64,000 nucleotides of DNA from Dugong dugon (lineage: Eukaryota > Chordata > Mammalia > Sirenia > Dugongidae): NCBI GenBank assembly GCA_030035585.1, contig CM057463.1:135688736-135752735 (forward strand). Direction: 5' to 3'. Both the position numbers and the translations under genes were made by a program. Below the pieces are notes generated by a model. That model had not been told where the DNA came from, searched no databases, and saw nothing but the letters and a program-made list of their open reading frames with translations. This document shows, piece by piece, positions 35,166-47,028 of the stretch; positions within the stretch are counted from its first letter, which is position 1; each line of letters begins with the position of its first letter.

Positions 35166-35472
35166 TGTTTGAAAGAGTGAGAAGATTTAAGGAAGGCTAT
35201 ATCAGAATGAGAATAATAACTTTATAAGAAAACCATCTTGAGTGTAAAAAGTAGTTTCACAGACAAGACCTAACTTTGCATGAGGCCACAATACCAAAAG
35301 GGCAATTGTTGCATGTTCAGGGTAAGACTGAGCTATGTTCAGTCTCCTGTGGAGAAGAAAACGGCTATAGTTAAAGGAAAGAACGACGTCAACGTTAGTT
35401 TTTGGCCTGGGGTCTGTGCCTTAGAGACCTTTCATATCATCTGCACACACATATATTTTTAAAAAGGAAAAT
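35166..35472. other. Intergenic DNA
   Basis: No gene or repeat recognised; the 60-codon frame at 35,280-35,462 has no support. Confidence 0.4.
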
Positions 35473-35887
35473 TATTCTAAAACTTGCTTTTATTTTTTCT
35501 TGGGTTGCTCCCACTCATGATGACGTTACGTATAACAGAACTAAACATTGCTGGGTCCTTGGACACCTTCATGATCTTTGGTATGATTGTGTGCATTGTT
35601 TTGGTTATTGTGTCAATCTATATCATTGAGAGTTTTCCTCATTTTAGCTTTACCAAACATAATGTCCTTTTCTAGTGATTGATCGTTCCTAATGACTTGT
35701 CTAAGGTAAGCAAGGCAATGTTTTGCCATCTTCGCTTCTAAGGAGCCTTCTCACTATACTTCTTCCAAGACTGACTTGTTTGTTCTTCTGATAGTCCAAG
35801 ATATATATCAATATTCTTTGCTAACAGCACAATAAAAAGGCATCAGTTCTCCTTCAATCTTCCTTTTACATTGTCTAGCATTCACAT

Positions 35888-36049
35888 CAGAGCCCTGGTG
35901 GTGTAGTGTTTAAGAGCTAGGCTGATAATCAAAAGGTCAGCAATTCAAATCCACCAGTTGTTCCTTAGAAACTTTATGGGGCAGTTCTACTCTGTCCTGT
36001 AGGGTCGCTATGAGTCAGAACTGACTCAACTGCACCTAACAAGAACAAC
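35888..36049 (+). mobile_element. AfroSINE nested in the RTE, sense
   Basis: GAGCCCTGGTGGTGTAGTGT, CAAAAGGTCAGCAATTCAAA and CTACTCTGTCCTGTAGGGTC are in order. AGCATTCACAT (35,877-35,887) and AGCTTTCACAT (36,050-36,060) are the target duplication, differing at one base. Confidence 0.9.
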
Positions 36050-36116
36050 AGCTTTCACATGCATATGAGGCAATTAAAAATACACTGGCTTGGCTCAAGC
36101 TCACCTTTGTCATCCA

Positions 36117-36474
36117 TTATGGATTGAATTGTGTCCTCTCAAAATGAGTGTCAACAGGGCTAGGCTATGGTTCCCACTATTATGTGATTATCCTCCATTT
36201 TGTGATCTGATGTAATTATTCTATATGTTGTAAATCCTAACCTCTATGATCTTAATAAGGCAGGATTAGAGGCAGTTATGTTAATGAGTTGGGACAAACC
36301 TACAGGATTAGGTTGTATTTTGAGTCAATCTCTTTTGAGATATAAAAGAGAGAAGTGAGCAGAGAGGAGAGGGAACTCCTACAACCAAGAAAGAAGAGCT
36401 GGGAGTGGAGTGCATATTTTGGAACTTGCGTCCCTGTGCTGAGAAATTCCTAAACCCAGAGGAAAATGAATGTA
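36117..36474 (+). mobile_element. MaLR-like LTR fragment in the RTE
   Basis: TTATGGATTGAATTGTGTCC at the left, a TATA-like GATATAAAAGAGAGAAG at 36,339, and the following purine-rich block resemble a MaLR-type LTR of afrotherian genomes. Only the 5' two thirds are present; the 3' part and a stretch of the RTE are absent. It is a fossil with no coding content. Confidence 0.6.
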
Positions 36475-38319
36475 ATGTTATCCATAATTTGTTATGATCT
36501 ACAGAGTCAAATGCCTTCACATAGTTGATAAAAAACAAGTAAACATCTTTTTGGTATTCTCTGCATTCATCCAAGATCCATCTGACATCAGCAAAGATAT
36601 TCCTTGTTCCATGTCCTCTTCTGAATCCAGCTTGCACAATGTATGACTTGAGCCATTTTTTAATTATCTTCAGAACAATTTTGCTAGAATGTGATATCAA
36701 TGAAATTATGCGATAATTTCTGCATTCTATTCGATCACCTTTCTTTTGAATGGACACAGATATGAATATCTTCCATGTGGTTGGTCAGGTAGCTGTCGTC
36801 AAAATTTCTTGATATAGACGAGTAAGAGCTTCAGACATTGTGTCTGTTTGTTGTAGTGTCTTAATTGGCGTTCTGTCAGTTTTTGGAGATTTTTTCTGCT
36901 AATGCCTTTAGTGCACCTTGAACATCAATACCAGTTATGGATCATATGGTACTTCCTAAAATGGTCGAATGTCTACCAATTCTTTTTAGTACAGTAACTC
37001 TGTACCAATCTTTCGTACTAATCTTCTTATGATGCTTTGTGTATAGTCCTTTTTTTTTGCCCCTAGAATCCTTCAATATTGCAACTCAGGGCTGAAATTT
37101 TCTCTTCAGTTCTTTCAGCTTGAGAAATGCTGATAATGTTCCACTTTTTTGGTTTCTAAGTCCAGGTCTTTGCACATTTCATTATAGTAGTTTACCTTGT
37201 CTTTTTAAGCCATCCTTTGAAATCTTCTGTTTAGCTTTTTAACTTTATCACTTCTTGTGTTTGTTTTAAGTACTTGCACTTAAAAGCATGTTTCAGAGTC
37301 TCTTCTGACATCCATTTTGATTTTTTCCTTTTTTCCTGTCCTTTTTATATCATCTTACTTTCACATGTATGATGTCCTTTATGTCATCATGTAATTCTTC
37401 TGGGTTTTGGTCATTAGTGTTCAGTGTGTCAAATCTATTCTTGAGATGATCTCTAAATTCAGGCAGGATCTAGTCAAGGTCATACTTTAGCTCTCATGGA
37501 CTTGTTTTTATTTTCCAGCTTCAAGTTTAACTTGCATATGAGCAACTGATGGTCTGTTCCACGCTCAGCCACTGACTTTGTCTCGACAAGTAATACTGAC
37601 TTTCTCTGTTGTCTTTTTCCACAGATGTAGTTGATTTGATTCCTGTGTAATCTATCTAGTGAGCTGTATAGTCATCACTTTTGTTGCTGAAAAAAAAAAG
37701 TGCTTCTGATACATAAGTCATTGATCTTGAAGAATTATATCATGGGATATTCAGCGTTGTCCCTATCACCAAGCCCATATTTTTCAATTGCTGTTCCTTC
37801 TTCGTTTCCAACTTTTGCATTCCAATTGTAGTAATTATTAATAAATTTTGACTGCATGTTTGATCAGTTTCAGAATGCAGCAGTTTGTAAAAATTTTCAG
37901 TTCTTCGTCTTCAGCATTTGTGGTTGATGCCTATATTTGAATAATAGTCATAATTACTGGTCTTCCATGTAGGTCTATGGATGCTAACTTATGACTAACA
38001 ATGTTGTGCTTCAGGATAGATCTTGAAAAACAATTCTTTTTCTTTTTGATAATGAGTTCAACACTGTTTCTCTTCAATTTTTATCCAGACATAGTACACC
38101 ATCTGATTCAAAATAGTCAATACCAGCCCATTTTAGCTCACTAATTCCTAGGATATTTATCTTCAAGCATTCCATTTCATTTTTGACAACTTCCAATTTT
38201 TTTTATTTATACTTCATACATTCCATATTCTGATTTCTAATGGATGTTCACAGCTGATACTTCTCATTTGGTGTCTTGCCACATCAGCAAAGATAAAATA
38301 AATGTATTCTAAAACTTGC

Positions 38320-39184
38320 CATATTTTTTATGTAAATAACTTGCATCTTCTGAGTTTGTTTGCCAGCCACACCCTCTCCCATGTGAGGCCCCCTTACCAG
38401 TGACACCACCCCAATCCTCTTTTACATGTTGCTGTAAAAACATTAGCATAGCATACTAATGAAAATATCTCCTGGTGGGAGGATGTGGCCGGTAAACAAA
38501 CGCAGAAGGCATGCATTATTTGTGTAAAAATATGGTACATATTCCTCTGCCATTCAGCATTGGCACTAGTGCTGGCACACCCTGAGGTTTTACTTTGGGA
38601 ACTATTAAATTCAGTCCTCAGGGTATTATTCTCCACATCTCTTGCAGGTCAGGGTTTAGCCAAAACCAACCATGGTAATTGCACAAGTGTCAGAGTAGAA
38701 TTGTGCTCAAAGTGTTTTAAATGGCTGATTTTTCAGAAATAGATCACCAGGCCTTTCTTCTGAGCCATCTCCAGGTGGACTCACACTGCCAACATTTTGG
38801 TTACAAGTTGAGTACCTTAACTATTTACACCTCCAAGAGGCTTCCTTAACCAAAGCTAGCTATATTCAATATCAAGCATATTTGTGGTTTGGGACACTGT
38901 CAACATTCATACATGGACACTTCTGGTGTGCAGGGAGGACTTAAGGGATTGACGTAGTTAGGAGGAAAAAGGCATATTATTAGCAAGTCAATTTCCCCCC
39001 TTTTAGCACAAACGTAGAAGATATTTTCATGCAGAAGCATTTCTGGGTACTCCTGAAGGTCTCCTTCCAGTTTCATTTTGTGTTTTGATGTACTTTTCAT
39101 TCTGATGCACATTGCAGAGGTATTTTACTAATGAACAAGGTTTCTGTGGCAGATGCATTGGTGGTTAACATCTCAGTGCATTAA
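38320..39184. other. Intergenic DNA with a tRNA-SINE fragment
   Basis: About 38,748-38,840 is antisense tRNA-derived SINE sequence (CCATCTCCAGGTGGACTCAC, TTTGGTTACAAGTTGAGTAC) of a form differing from the AfroSINEs elsewhere. The remainder is unrecognised. The frames 38,394-38,742 overlap on both strands and are not supported. Confidence 0.45.
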
Positions 39185-40386
39185 TTTTTTTTTTTAATAT
39201 TTTATTGTACTTCAGGTGAAGGCTTACAGAACAAACAGTTTCTCATGTAACAGTAGTACACATGCTGTTTTATGACTTTGGTTAACAACCCCACAACATT
39301 TTAACCCTCTGAATTCTCAGCGTTTTTTTTTTTTTTTTTTTTTTTTTTGTGAAAATACACATAGCCAAAGATACACCATTTCAAAACTTTTTACTTACAC
39401 ATTTAAGTGACATTGACTATGCTCTTCCAATTGTGCTGCCATTCTCGCCCAAGATGAAGGCTTACGGGACAAAATAGCCTCCCATTTAACAGTTACTACA
39501 AATGTTGCCCTATAACAGTGGTTAACAATCTCACAACACATCAACAGTATCCTTACTCAACTTGTGTTCCTTATCATCAGCTTCCTACTCCCCCTCTGCC
39601 TTCTGGCCCTTCTCACTGGACTTCTGTACCTCATTAGTCTCATTTAGTTTTACTGGGCTGTCCACTCCCAGGCTGAACAGTGAACCTTGAAGGTAAATTC
39701 ACCTCTGAGCTGAAAGGGTGTCTGGGGGCAATACTCTTGAGGTTTCTCCAGTCTCCTTTAGGCCAGTAAATCTGGTCTTTTTTTTTTTTTTTTTTTTGTG
39801 AGTTAGAATTATGCTCTACATCCTTCTCCAGCTCTGTCCAGAACCCTCTGTTGTGATCCTGGTCAGAGCAGTCAGCAGTGGTAGCTGGGCACCATCTAGC
39901 TGTACTGGACTCAGTCCGGTGGAGGTCTTGGTAGCTGTGGACAATTAGTCCTTTGGAGTAATCTTTTCATTGTATCCTGTTCTCTTCATTCTCCCTTGCT
40001 CCCGAAGGGATGAGACCAGTGTAGTATCTTAGATGGCCACTCACAGGCTTTTAAGACCCCAGACACTACTCACCAAGGTAGAATGTAGAGCATTATCTTT
40101 ATAAGTAGTGTCATGCCAATTGCGCTAGATGTTCCCCAAGACCATGGTCCCCAGAGCCCTCCGTCCAACAACTCAGTCCCTCGGGGAGTTTGGATGTGTC
40201 CATGGGGCCTCCATGACCTTTCCTTGTACAGGTTGTGTTAGTTTCCCTTGTACTGTGTACTGTCTAACCTCTCACCCAAGATACCACTTATCTATTGCCT
40301 ATTTAGTATTCCCCCCCGCCTCCCCTCCCATCCCTGGTAACCAACAAGGATTGTTACATTTTGCATGTGAATTTTTTCATGGGTTT

Positions 40387-43300
40387 TTACAATAGAGGTC
40401 TCATACAATATTTGTCCTTTTGTGATTGACTTATTTCACTCAGCATAATGTCCTCCAGTTTCATCCATGTTATGAGATGCTTCACAGATTCATTGTTGTT
40501 CTTTCTCATTGCATAGTACTCCATTGTGTGTATGTACCATAGTTTGTTTATCCATTCATCTGTTGATGGGCACCTATGTTGTTTCCATCGTTTTGCTACT
40601 GTGAAGAATGCTGCCATGAACATAGGTGTGCATATGTCTATTCAAGTGACGACTCTTATTTCTCTAGGATATATTCCTAGGAGTGGGATTGCTGGATCGA
40701 ATTGTATGTCTATTTCTAGCTTTCTGAGGAAACGCCATATCATTTTCCAAAATGGTTGTATCATTTTGCATTCCCACCAGCAGTGTATAAGAGTTCCCAT
40801 CTCCCCGCAACCTCTCCAACATTTGTTATTTCAAGTATTTTTGATTCGTGCCAGTAATGCCAGGGTGAGATGGTATCTCATTGTGGTTTTAATTTGCATT
40901 TCTCTAATGGCTAGTGATCGTGAGCATTTCCTCATGTGTCTGTTGGCCATTTGAATGTCTTCTTTGGTAAAGTGTCTGTTCATTTCCTTTGTCCATTTTT
41001 TGATAGGATTGTTTGTCTTTTTGTTGTAGAGGTGTTGGATTTTCTTGTAGATTATGGAGATTAGACCTTTGTCTGACTTGTACTGTCCAAAAAATTTTTC
41101 CCAATCTGTAGGTTCTCTTTTGACTCTGTTGGTGAAGTCTTTTGAAGAGCATAGGTGTTTGATTTTTAGAAGATCCCATTTATCTAGTTTATCTGTTGGG
41201 TTTTGTATGTTGTTTATGGTTTGTGTCCTGTTAATGCCATGTATTAAGGCCTGAAGTGTTGGTCCTATTTTTTCTTCTATGAACTTTATAGTTTTAGGCT
41301 TTATATTCAGGTCTTTGATCCATTTTGAAGTAGTTTTTGTATACGGTGTGAGGTATGGGTCCTGTTTTATTTTTCTGCAAATGGATATCCAGTTTTGCCA
41401 GCACCATTTGTTAAAAAGACTGTCTTTTCCCCATTTGATGGACTTTGGGCCCTTGTCGAAAATCAGCTTACCATAGGTGGATGGATTTACATCTGGGTTC
41501 TCAATTCTGTTCCATTGGTAAATGTCTCTGTTGTTGTACCAGTACCAGGCTGTTTTGACTACTGTAGCTGTATAGTAGGTTCTCAAGTCAGGTAGTGTGA
41601 GTCCTCCAACTTTATTCTTCTTCTTCAGTAGTGCTTTACTTATTCGGGGCGTCTTCCCTTTCCATATAAAGTTAAGAATTAGTTTATCCATCTCTTTGAA
41701 GAATGTTGTTGGTATTTGGATCGGGATTGCATTGTATTTGTAAATTGCTTTAGGTAGAAATGCCATTTTCACAATGTTGAGTCTGCCTATCCATGAGCAT
41801 GGTATGTGTTTCCATTTATGTAGATCCCATTGGGTTTCATGTAGCAGTGTTTTGTAGATTTCTTTGTTAAGGTCTTTTACATCCCTGGTCAGATTTATTC
41901 ATAAGTATTTTATCTTTTTAGGGGCTATTGAAAATGGTATTGATTTCCTGATCTCCTTTTCATCGTTCTCTTTACTGGTGTATAGGAATCCAACTGATTT
42001 TTGGATGTTTATCTTGTATGCTGCTACTCTGCTGAATCTTTCTATTATTTCCAGTAGATTTCTCGTGGAGTCTTTAGGGTTTTCTATGTATAGTATCATA
42101 TCATCTGCAAACAGGGACAGTTTGACTTCTTCATTACCAATTTGGATGCCCTTTATTTCTTTCTCTTCCCTTATTGCTCTAGCTAGAACTTCCAGCACAA
42201 TGTTAAATAGGAGTGGTGATAAAGGGCATCCTTGTCTTGTTCCTGGTTTCAAGGGGAATGTTTTCAGCCTCTCTCCATTAAGAATGATGTTGGGCATTGG
42301 TTTTGCATAGATGCCCTTTATTATGTTGAGAAATTTCCCTTCTATACCTATTTTATTGAGAGCTTTTATCAGGAATGGGTGTTGGACTTTGTCAAATGCC
42401 TTTTCAGTGTCAATTGAGACGATCATGTGATTCTTTTCTTTCCTTTTATCTATGTGGTGGATTACATTGATGGATTTTCTAATGTTGAACAATCCTTGCA
42501 TATCTGGTATGAATCCTACTTGGTCATGGTGTATTATTTTTTTAATATGATGCTGAATGCTATTGGCTAGAATTTTGTTCAGAAATTTTGCATCTATATT
42601 CATGAGAGATATTGGTCTGTAATTTTCTTTTTTTGTGACCTCTTTGCCTGGTTTTGGTATCAGCGTTATGCTGGCTTCACAGAATGAATTTGGAAGTGTT
42701 GCTTCCTTTTCTATGCTCTGAAATAGCTTGAGTAGAACTGGTACAGGCTCTTCTGCAAATGTTTTATAGAATTGTCCAGTGAAGCCATCTGGGCCAGGGC
42801 TTTTTTGGTTGGGAGTTTTTTTTTATCACCTTTTCAATCTCTTCTCTTGTTATGAATCTGTTCAGATTTTCAAGATCACTTTGTTGTAGTTTGGGTAGGT
42901 CGTGTGTTTCTAGAAATTTATCCATTTCCTCTAGGTTTTCAAATTAGTTGGAGTATAGTTTTTCATTATATTCTGTTATAATCCTTTTTATTTTAGTTGG
43001 GTGTGTTGTAATGTCCATTTCATTTCTTATTTGTGTTATTTGTGTCCTCTCCTGTTTTTCTTTTGTCAGTCTGGCCAGTGGATTGTCGATTTTGTTGATT
43101 CTTTCAAAGAACCAACTTTTGATTTTGTTGATTCTTTCTATTGTTTTTCTGTTCTCTATTTCATTTATTTCTGCTCTGATCTTTACTATTTGCTTTCTTC
43201 TGGTGTTTGTGGGCTTTTCTTGCTGTTCTCCTTCTATTTGTTTGAGTTCTGTATTTAATGTTTTGATTTTGTCCCTTTCTTCTTTTTTGATATGTGCATC

Positions 43301-44205
43301 TATTGCTATAAATTGTCCTCTGAGGACTGCCTTTGCTGTGTCCCAAAGGTTTTGGTATGATGTGTTTTCATTCTCAATTGATTCTTGGAATTTTTTTATT
43401 CCATCTCTGATTTCTTCTAATACCCACTGATTTGTAAGCAAGGCATTATTCAGTTTCCATGTAGTTGATTTTTTTTCCTTGCTCTTTCTAGTGTTAATTT
43501 CTACCTTGATGGCATTGTGGTCAGAGAAGATCCTTTGAATTATCTCAACGTTTTGGATCTTGTTGAGGATTGCTCTGTGGCCTAAGATGTGGTCTTTTCT
43601 GGAGAACATTCCATGTGCATTGGAAAAGAATGTGTACTTTGCTGCGGTTGGATGGAGTGTTCTATATATGTCTGTGAGGTCAAGTTGGCTGATTTTGCCC
43701 TTATGTCTTCTGTATCTTTGCTGAGTTTCTTCTTAGTTGTTCTGTCCTTTACTGAGAGTGGTATGTTGAAGTCTCCTACTATTAGTGTGGAACCATCAAT
43801 TTCTTTTTTCAGTGTTGTTAGAGTTTGTTTTATGTATTTTGGAGCAGTGTCATTGGGTGCGTAGATGTTTATTATGGTTATGTCTTCATGATGGATCATC
43901 CCCTTAATCATTATATAGTGTCCTTCTTTGTCTGTTATGGTAGATTTTGTTTGAAAGTCTATTTTGTCTGAGATTAGAATTGCCACTCCTGCTCTTTTTT
44001 GGTAGTTGTTAGCTTGATTTATTTTTTTCCAACCTTTGACTTTTAATAAATTCACATCTTTGTTTCTACAGTGTGTCTCTTGTAGACAGCATATTGATGG
44101 ATCCTGTTTTCTTATCCATTCTGTCACTCTCAGTCTCTTTATGGGTGCATTGAGTCCATTTACATTCAGTGTAATTATTGATAGATATGAGTTAGTAGCT
44201 ATCAT
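40387..44205 (-). pseudogene. L1 ORF2 (endonuclease and reverse transcriptase), broken
   Basis: ORF2 nicks target DNA and copies L1 RNA at the break. Open pieces cover nearly all of it. 44,205-43,582: endonuclease with LNVNGLNAPIKR, QETH and GDFN. 43,609-42,944: end of the endonuclease, with SDHNAIK. 42,603-41,899: reverse transcriptase with [14 protein letters not shown] and LFADDMILY, so the catalytic aspartates are kept. 41,772-40,831: C-terminal half with [19 protein letters not shown]. 40,623-40,387: the cysteine-containing end with WIHTMEYYAM-like residues, finishing at a TAA. About four to five frameshifts or stops separate the pieces. Confidence 0.93.
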
Positions 44206-44628
44206 TTTGTAGTGCTTTTTTTGTTGTGCTGAAATTTTCTTTGTTCTTCTTACTCTCTTGTGCTGAGTTCCTTTTGTTTGTGGATTTTGTGTTCATTTCT
44301 TTTGTTTTTGTATGTTTTGCTTTTGCTGAGACTTTATGTTTTTCATCTTTATTTTTATGAGTTAGTTTGTTAACTTTCTTTGTGGTTACCATGGATTTTA
44401 CCCTTATCTTTCTAAGTTTGAAACAGTCTACCATTACTTGGTATCGCCTTGCCTTCCTCTACACTAGAAGGTTCTATACCTATGCCATTTATTTCCTCTT
44501 TCATTGTTTTGGTATTGTTGTCATGCATCGATTGACTGCTGTGATTCCCTGTTGTATTTCTTTTGGTTTTGGATAGTCCTCGATAGTTCATTTCCTAGAT
44601 TGGTATCTGGCTCCTACACTCCTGCGTC

Positions 44629-45677
44629 CTAGGTCCTGCCTGAAGGCTGAAGCTGTTTGTCCTCAGATTGAAGAGCTCCCTTTAATAATTCTTGTAAGTT
44701 TGGTTTGACTTTTACATATTCCCTTAATTTCTGTTTATCTGGAAATGACCTAATTTCACCATCAAATTTGAACGAGAGTTTTGCAGGATATATTATTCTT
44801 GGCTGACAATTTTTGTCTTTCAAGATTTTGTACATGTCATCCCACTGCCTTCTTGTCTTCATGGTTTCTGCAGAATAATCTCAGCTTAGTTTTATTGTTT
44901 CTCCTCTGTATGTGACTTCTTGTTTTTCACGAGCTGCTCTCAGGATTCTTTGTTTGTATTTGGTTTTGGGGAGTGTGAATATGATATGCCTTGGTGATTT
45001 TCTCTTGGGGTCTCTTCTATATGGGGTTTGTGGAGCTTCCTGGATGGCAGCTTTTCGTCTTTCATGATATTGGGGAAGTTTTCTGTCAGCAGTTCCTCAA
45101 TGATCCTCTCTGTGTTTTCTGTTTTCTCCCCCTGTTCTGGAATGCCAATCAGTCGTTAATTTTTGTTTTTGATTGTATCCCACATAACTCTCAGGGTCTC
45201 TTCATTTTTCTTTGTTCTTTTTTCTGTGTTTTTCTGAAACAGAGTTGTATGCGAGTGTTTGTCTTCAGTTCCATTGATCCTGTCTTCCAGGGTTTCAAAT
45301 CTGCTTCTCAGCCTTTCTATGACATCATCCATTTCTGAAATCTTGTTGTTTATCTTTTGGATTTCTAATTGTTGTCTTTGTATAATTTCTAGTTGTGAAT
45401 TTATTTTGGCATTTTGTTCCTGCATCATCTTCCTGAATTCTTCCAATGCTTTGTCTGTGTTTTCCATGAATTTGTCTATTTTTTTCTCCTGTTTGTCAGC
45501 CTTTTGCCTCAGTTCTTGGAAAATTCTGAGTATTAGAGATTTGAATTCCCTATCGGGTACTTCTAGTGCATTTTCTTCCACAGGAGAGTCATCTGGTGTT
45601 TTAATTTGGACGCCTACTGGAATGATCCTGTCCTGTTTTTCTATATGTTTTGATAATTTTTGCTGTTTTCCAGGCAA
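44629..45677 (-). pseudogene. L1 ORF1 (RNA-binding protein), broken
   Basis: ORF1 encodes the trimeric RNA chaperone of L1 particles. The frame from 45,677 (MPGKQQKLSKHIEKQ) stays open for 173 codons over the leucine/glutamine-rich coiled coil (EIIQRQQLEIQKINNKISEM) and stops at 45,156. The C-terminal domain reappears as an open frame at 44,629-44,862 (MKTRRQWDDMYKILKDKNCQ). Between them the coding sequence is recognisable but shifted and stopped (an in-frame stop after KNKN, then a frameshift). Confidence 0.9.
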
Positions 45678-46424
45678 TCCTTAGATATTTCTCTCATTTA
45701 TTGATTGTAGATTTGTTTTTTTTGTCCCTTTAAAAAAAAAAAATTGAGTATGTCTGAGCAGGCGGACTGCATGCTCTTTGTTGTTTGCTCGTCTGTGCGC
45801 TCAATTCTTTTCACCTTCTTCTCCAACTGGCAGGTTCATTCACTCAGATATGGTACAGCAGGGCAGGTATAGCTGAAGAGGAGCCACTGGGATGGGTTGT
45901 TTGTGGCACTCACTACAGCTACTAGGGCGGGTCAGTAATCAGTGCTGGGTAGGTTCCAGTAGGCCGTGCCTGCACTGCTTGGTGGTGTTATGTGAAGCGC
46001 ATGGTGCAGGTAGGCAGGATGCAGCGGAGAGATGGTTATGTGTGGAGCTAAGTGGCTGTTTTGTCTCTCACTGGACGCTCCGGGAGGCTGCTTTCTCATA
46101 CCCCCATTTGTTGGTCTCCAATAGGGGTCCAACATGGTGGATCCGCGCTGCGTGAGCTGGTAGGGGACCTCTGCATGAATCTCTCCTTGCTCTCCGTTCT
46201 CTTTCAGTATTCTCACTCCATTTGGTGCTTGGCTGAGTTCTTTATCTCTTCATTTGATATTCTAGGGTTTCAGGATTGTTGCATTCTCTGTTTGGCTTAG
46301 TTTTTTGGATCTTTGCTGTGGAGGGACAGTGTAGTGCTTCTGCCTAGAGCGCCATCTAGCCAGAACCTCTCTACCTAATATAATTCTTATCTATAATCTA
46401 GTTAGGAAATAACCCTCACCCTCC

Positions 46425-46727
46425 CTCCTCACCCTTGTAACCATCAAAGAATGTTTTCTTCTGTGTTTAAACCTTTTTCTGAGTTCTCATATTAGTAGTC
46501 TTATACAATGTTTGTCCTTCTATGACTGATGAAATTCAATCAACATAATGCCCTCCAGATTCCTCCATGTTATAAGATGTTTCATGGCTTCATCGTTGTT
46601 CTTTATTGTTGCATAGTATTCCATTATGTGGATATGCCATAATTTGCTTATCCATCCATCCATTGATGGGCATCAAGGTTGTTTCCATCTTTTTGCTATT
46701 GTGAACAGTGCTGCAATGAACATGGAT
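46425..46727 (-). mobile_element. Older L1 ORF2/3' UTR fragment at the numt edge, antisense
   Basis: The order of phrases (GTTTGTCCTTCTATGACTGA, ATGTTATAAGATGTTTCATG, GCATAGTATTCCATTATGTG, GATGGGCATCAAGGTTGTTT) parallels 40,400-40,620 of the younger L1, with many differences, so this is the end of ORF2 and start of the 3' UTR of an older L1. It is cut off sharply at the mitochondrial sequence at about 46,727. Confidence 0.85.
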
Positions 46728-46839
46728 AGTGGGGGAAGTATTTTGTTTTCTAGATTTGTGAAGGAATTATTGCAATGGGGAGAACTAGGATGAAAAGTGA
46801 AATAAGGGTAAAAGTGGAGAATAAGTTAATTACTTTTAT
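46728..46839 (-). pseudogene. MT-ND5: Numt ND5, first 112 bases
   Basis: From an ATA start at 46,839 the minus strand reads MKVINLFSTFTLISLFILVL, the N-terminus of complex I subunit 5 in mitochondrial code, followed by a TAG about 31 codons in. The rest of ND5 is absent because the numt ends here. The start overlaps the tRNA-Leu end. Confidence 0.85.
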
Positions 46840-46900
46840 TTGGAGTTGCACCAATTTTTTGTTTTCTAAGACCAGTGGGTAACTCCTATCCTTTAAAAGT
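46831..46900 (-). tRNA. MT-TL2: Numt tRNA-Leu(CUN) copy
   Basis: A 70-bp copy beginning ACTTTTAAAGGATAG with anticodon TAG in GGTCTTAGAAAAC; the acceptor arms ACTTTTA/TAAAAGT still pair. Confidence 0.9.
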
Positions 46901-46959
46901 TGAGAAAGCCATAATGTCAAATATGGAATTGAGAGTGAGCAATCCTCCTATACTCTCTC
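46901..46959 (-). tRNA. MT-TS1: Numt tRNA-Ser(AGY) copy
   Basis: A 59-bp copy of the D-arm-less serine tRNA, anticodon GCT in GATTGCTCAC, between the Leu and His copies as in mtDNA. Confidence 0.85.
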
Positions 46960-46960
46960 A

Positions 46961-47028
46961 GTAAATAAAAAGGGTTTAGCTTTTATTATTAGATTCACAA
47001 TCTAACTTTTTGATTAAACTATATTTAT
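46961..47028 (-). tRNA. MT-TH: Numt tRNA-His copy
   Basis: AGATTGTGAATCT gives anticodon GTG with an intact anticodon stem; its 5' end adjoins the ND4 3' end. Confidence 0.88.

Larger units (their letters stand above)
35488..38304 (-). mobile_element. RTE LINE, longest copy in the window, antisense
   Basis: RTE-clade retrotransposon. On the minus strand, right to left: endonuclease-region remnants at about 37,500-38,304, a linker, the reverse transcriptase start at 36,475-36,757 (GDRIECRNYRIISLISHSSK, QAGFRRGHGTRN, then FINYVKAFDSVDHNKLW holding the first catalytic aspartate of the polymerase), and the C-terminal region and 3' UTR at 35,488-36,116. The segment with the second catalytic motif is missing where an LTR sits. 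The 149-codon frame at 36,308-36,757 is a chimera of RTE and LTR sequence. TATTCTAAAACTTGC at 35,473-35,487 and 38,305-38,319 is a perfect 15-bp target duplication, so both original ends are known and the 5' end is truncated within the endonuclease region. Confidence 0.88.
39187..46367 (-). mobile_element. Near full-length L1 LINE, antisense
   Basis: An autonomous-type non-LTR retrotransposon, now dead. On the minus strand: 5' end GGTTCTGGCTAGATGGCGCT at 46,367, a short 5' UTR of about 690 bp, ORF1 from 45,677, ORF2 from 44,205 to 40,387, and a 1.2-kb 3' UTR with T-runs at 39,323-39,349 and 39,778-39,797 (A-tracts of the element) ending in poly(A) at 39,187. No clear target duplication is seen. 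Compared with the L1 at 54-62 kb it is better preserved in ORF2 but lacks 1.2 kb of the 5' UTR. Confidence 0.95.

Noticed and set aside
36308-36474. C-terminal part of the 149-codon frame at 36,308-36,757 as reverse-transcriptase sequence
   Set aside because: Residues after VDHNKLW come from an LTR fragment, not from the RTE, so this end has no protein meaning.
40526-43864. Many plus-strand open frames of 60-160 codons across the antisense L1
   Set aside because: They mirror the ORF2 coding strand; their translations are hydrophobic shadow frames and match no protein. The same frames recur on the minus strand of the other L1.
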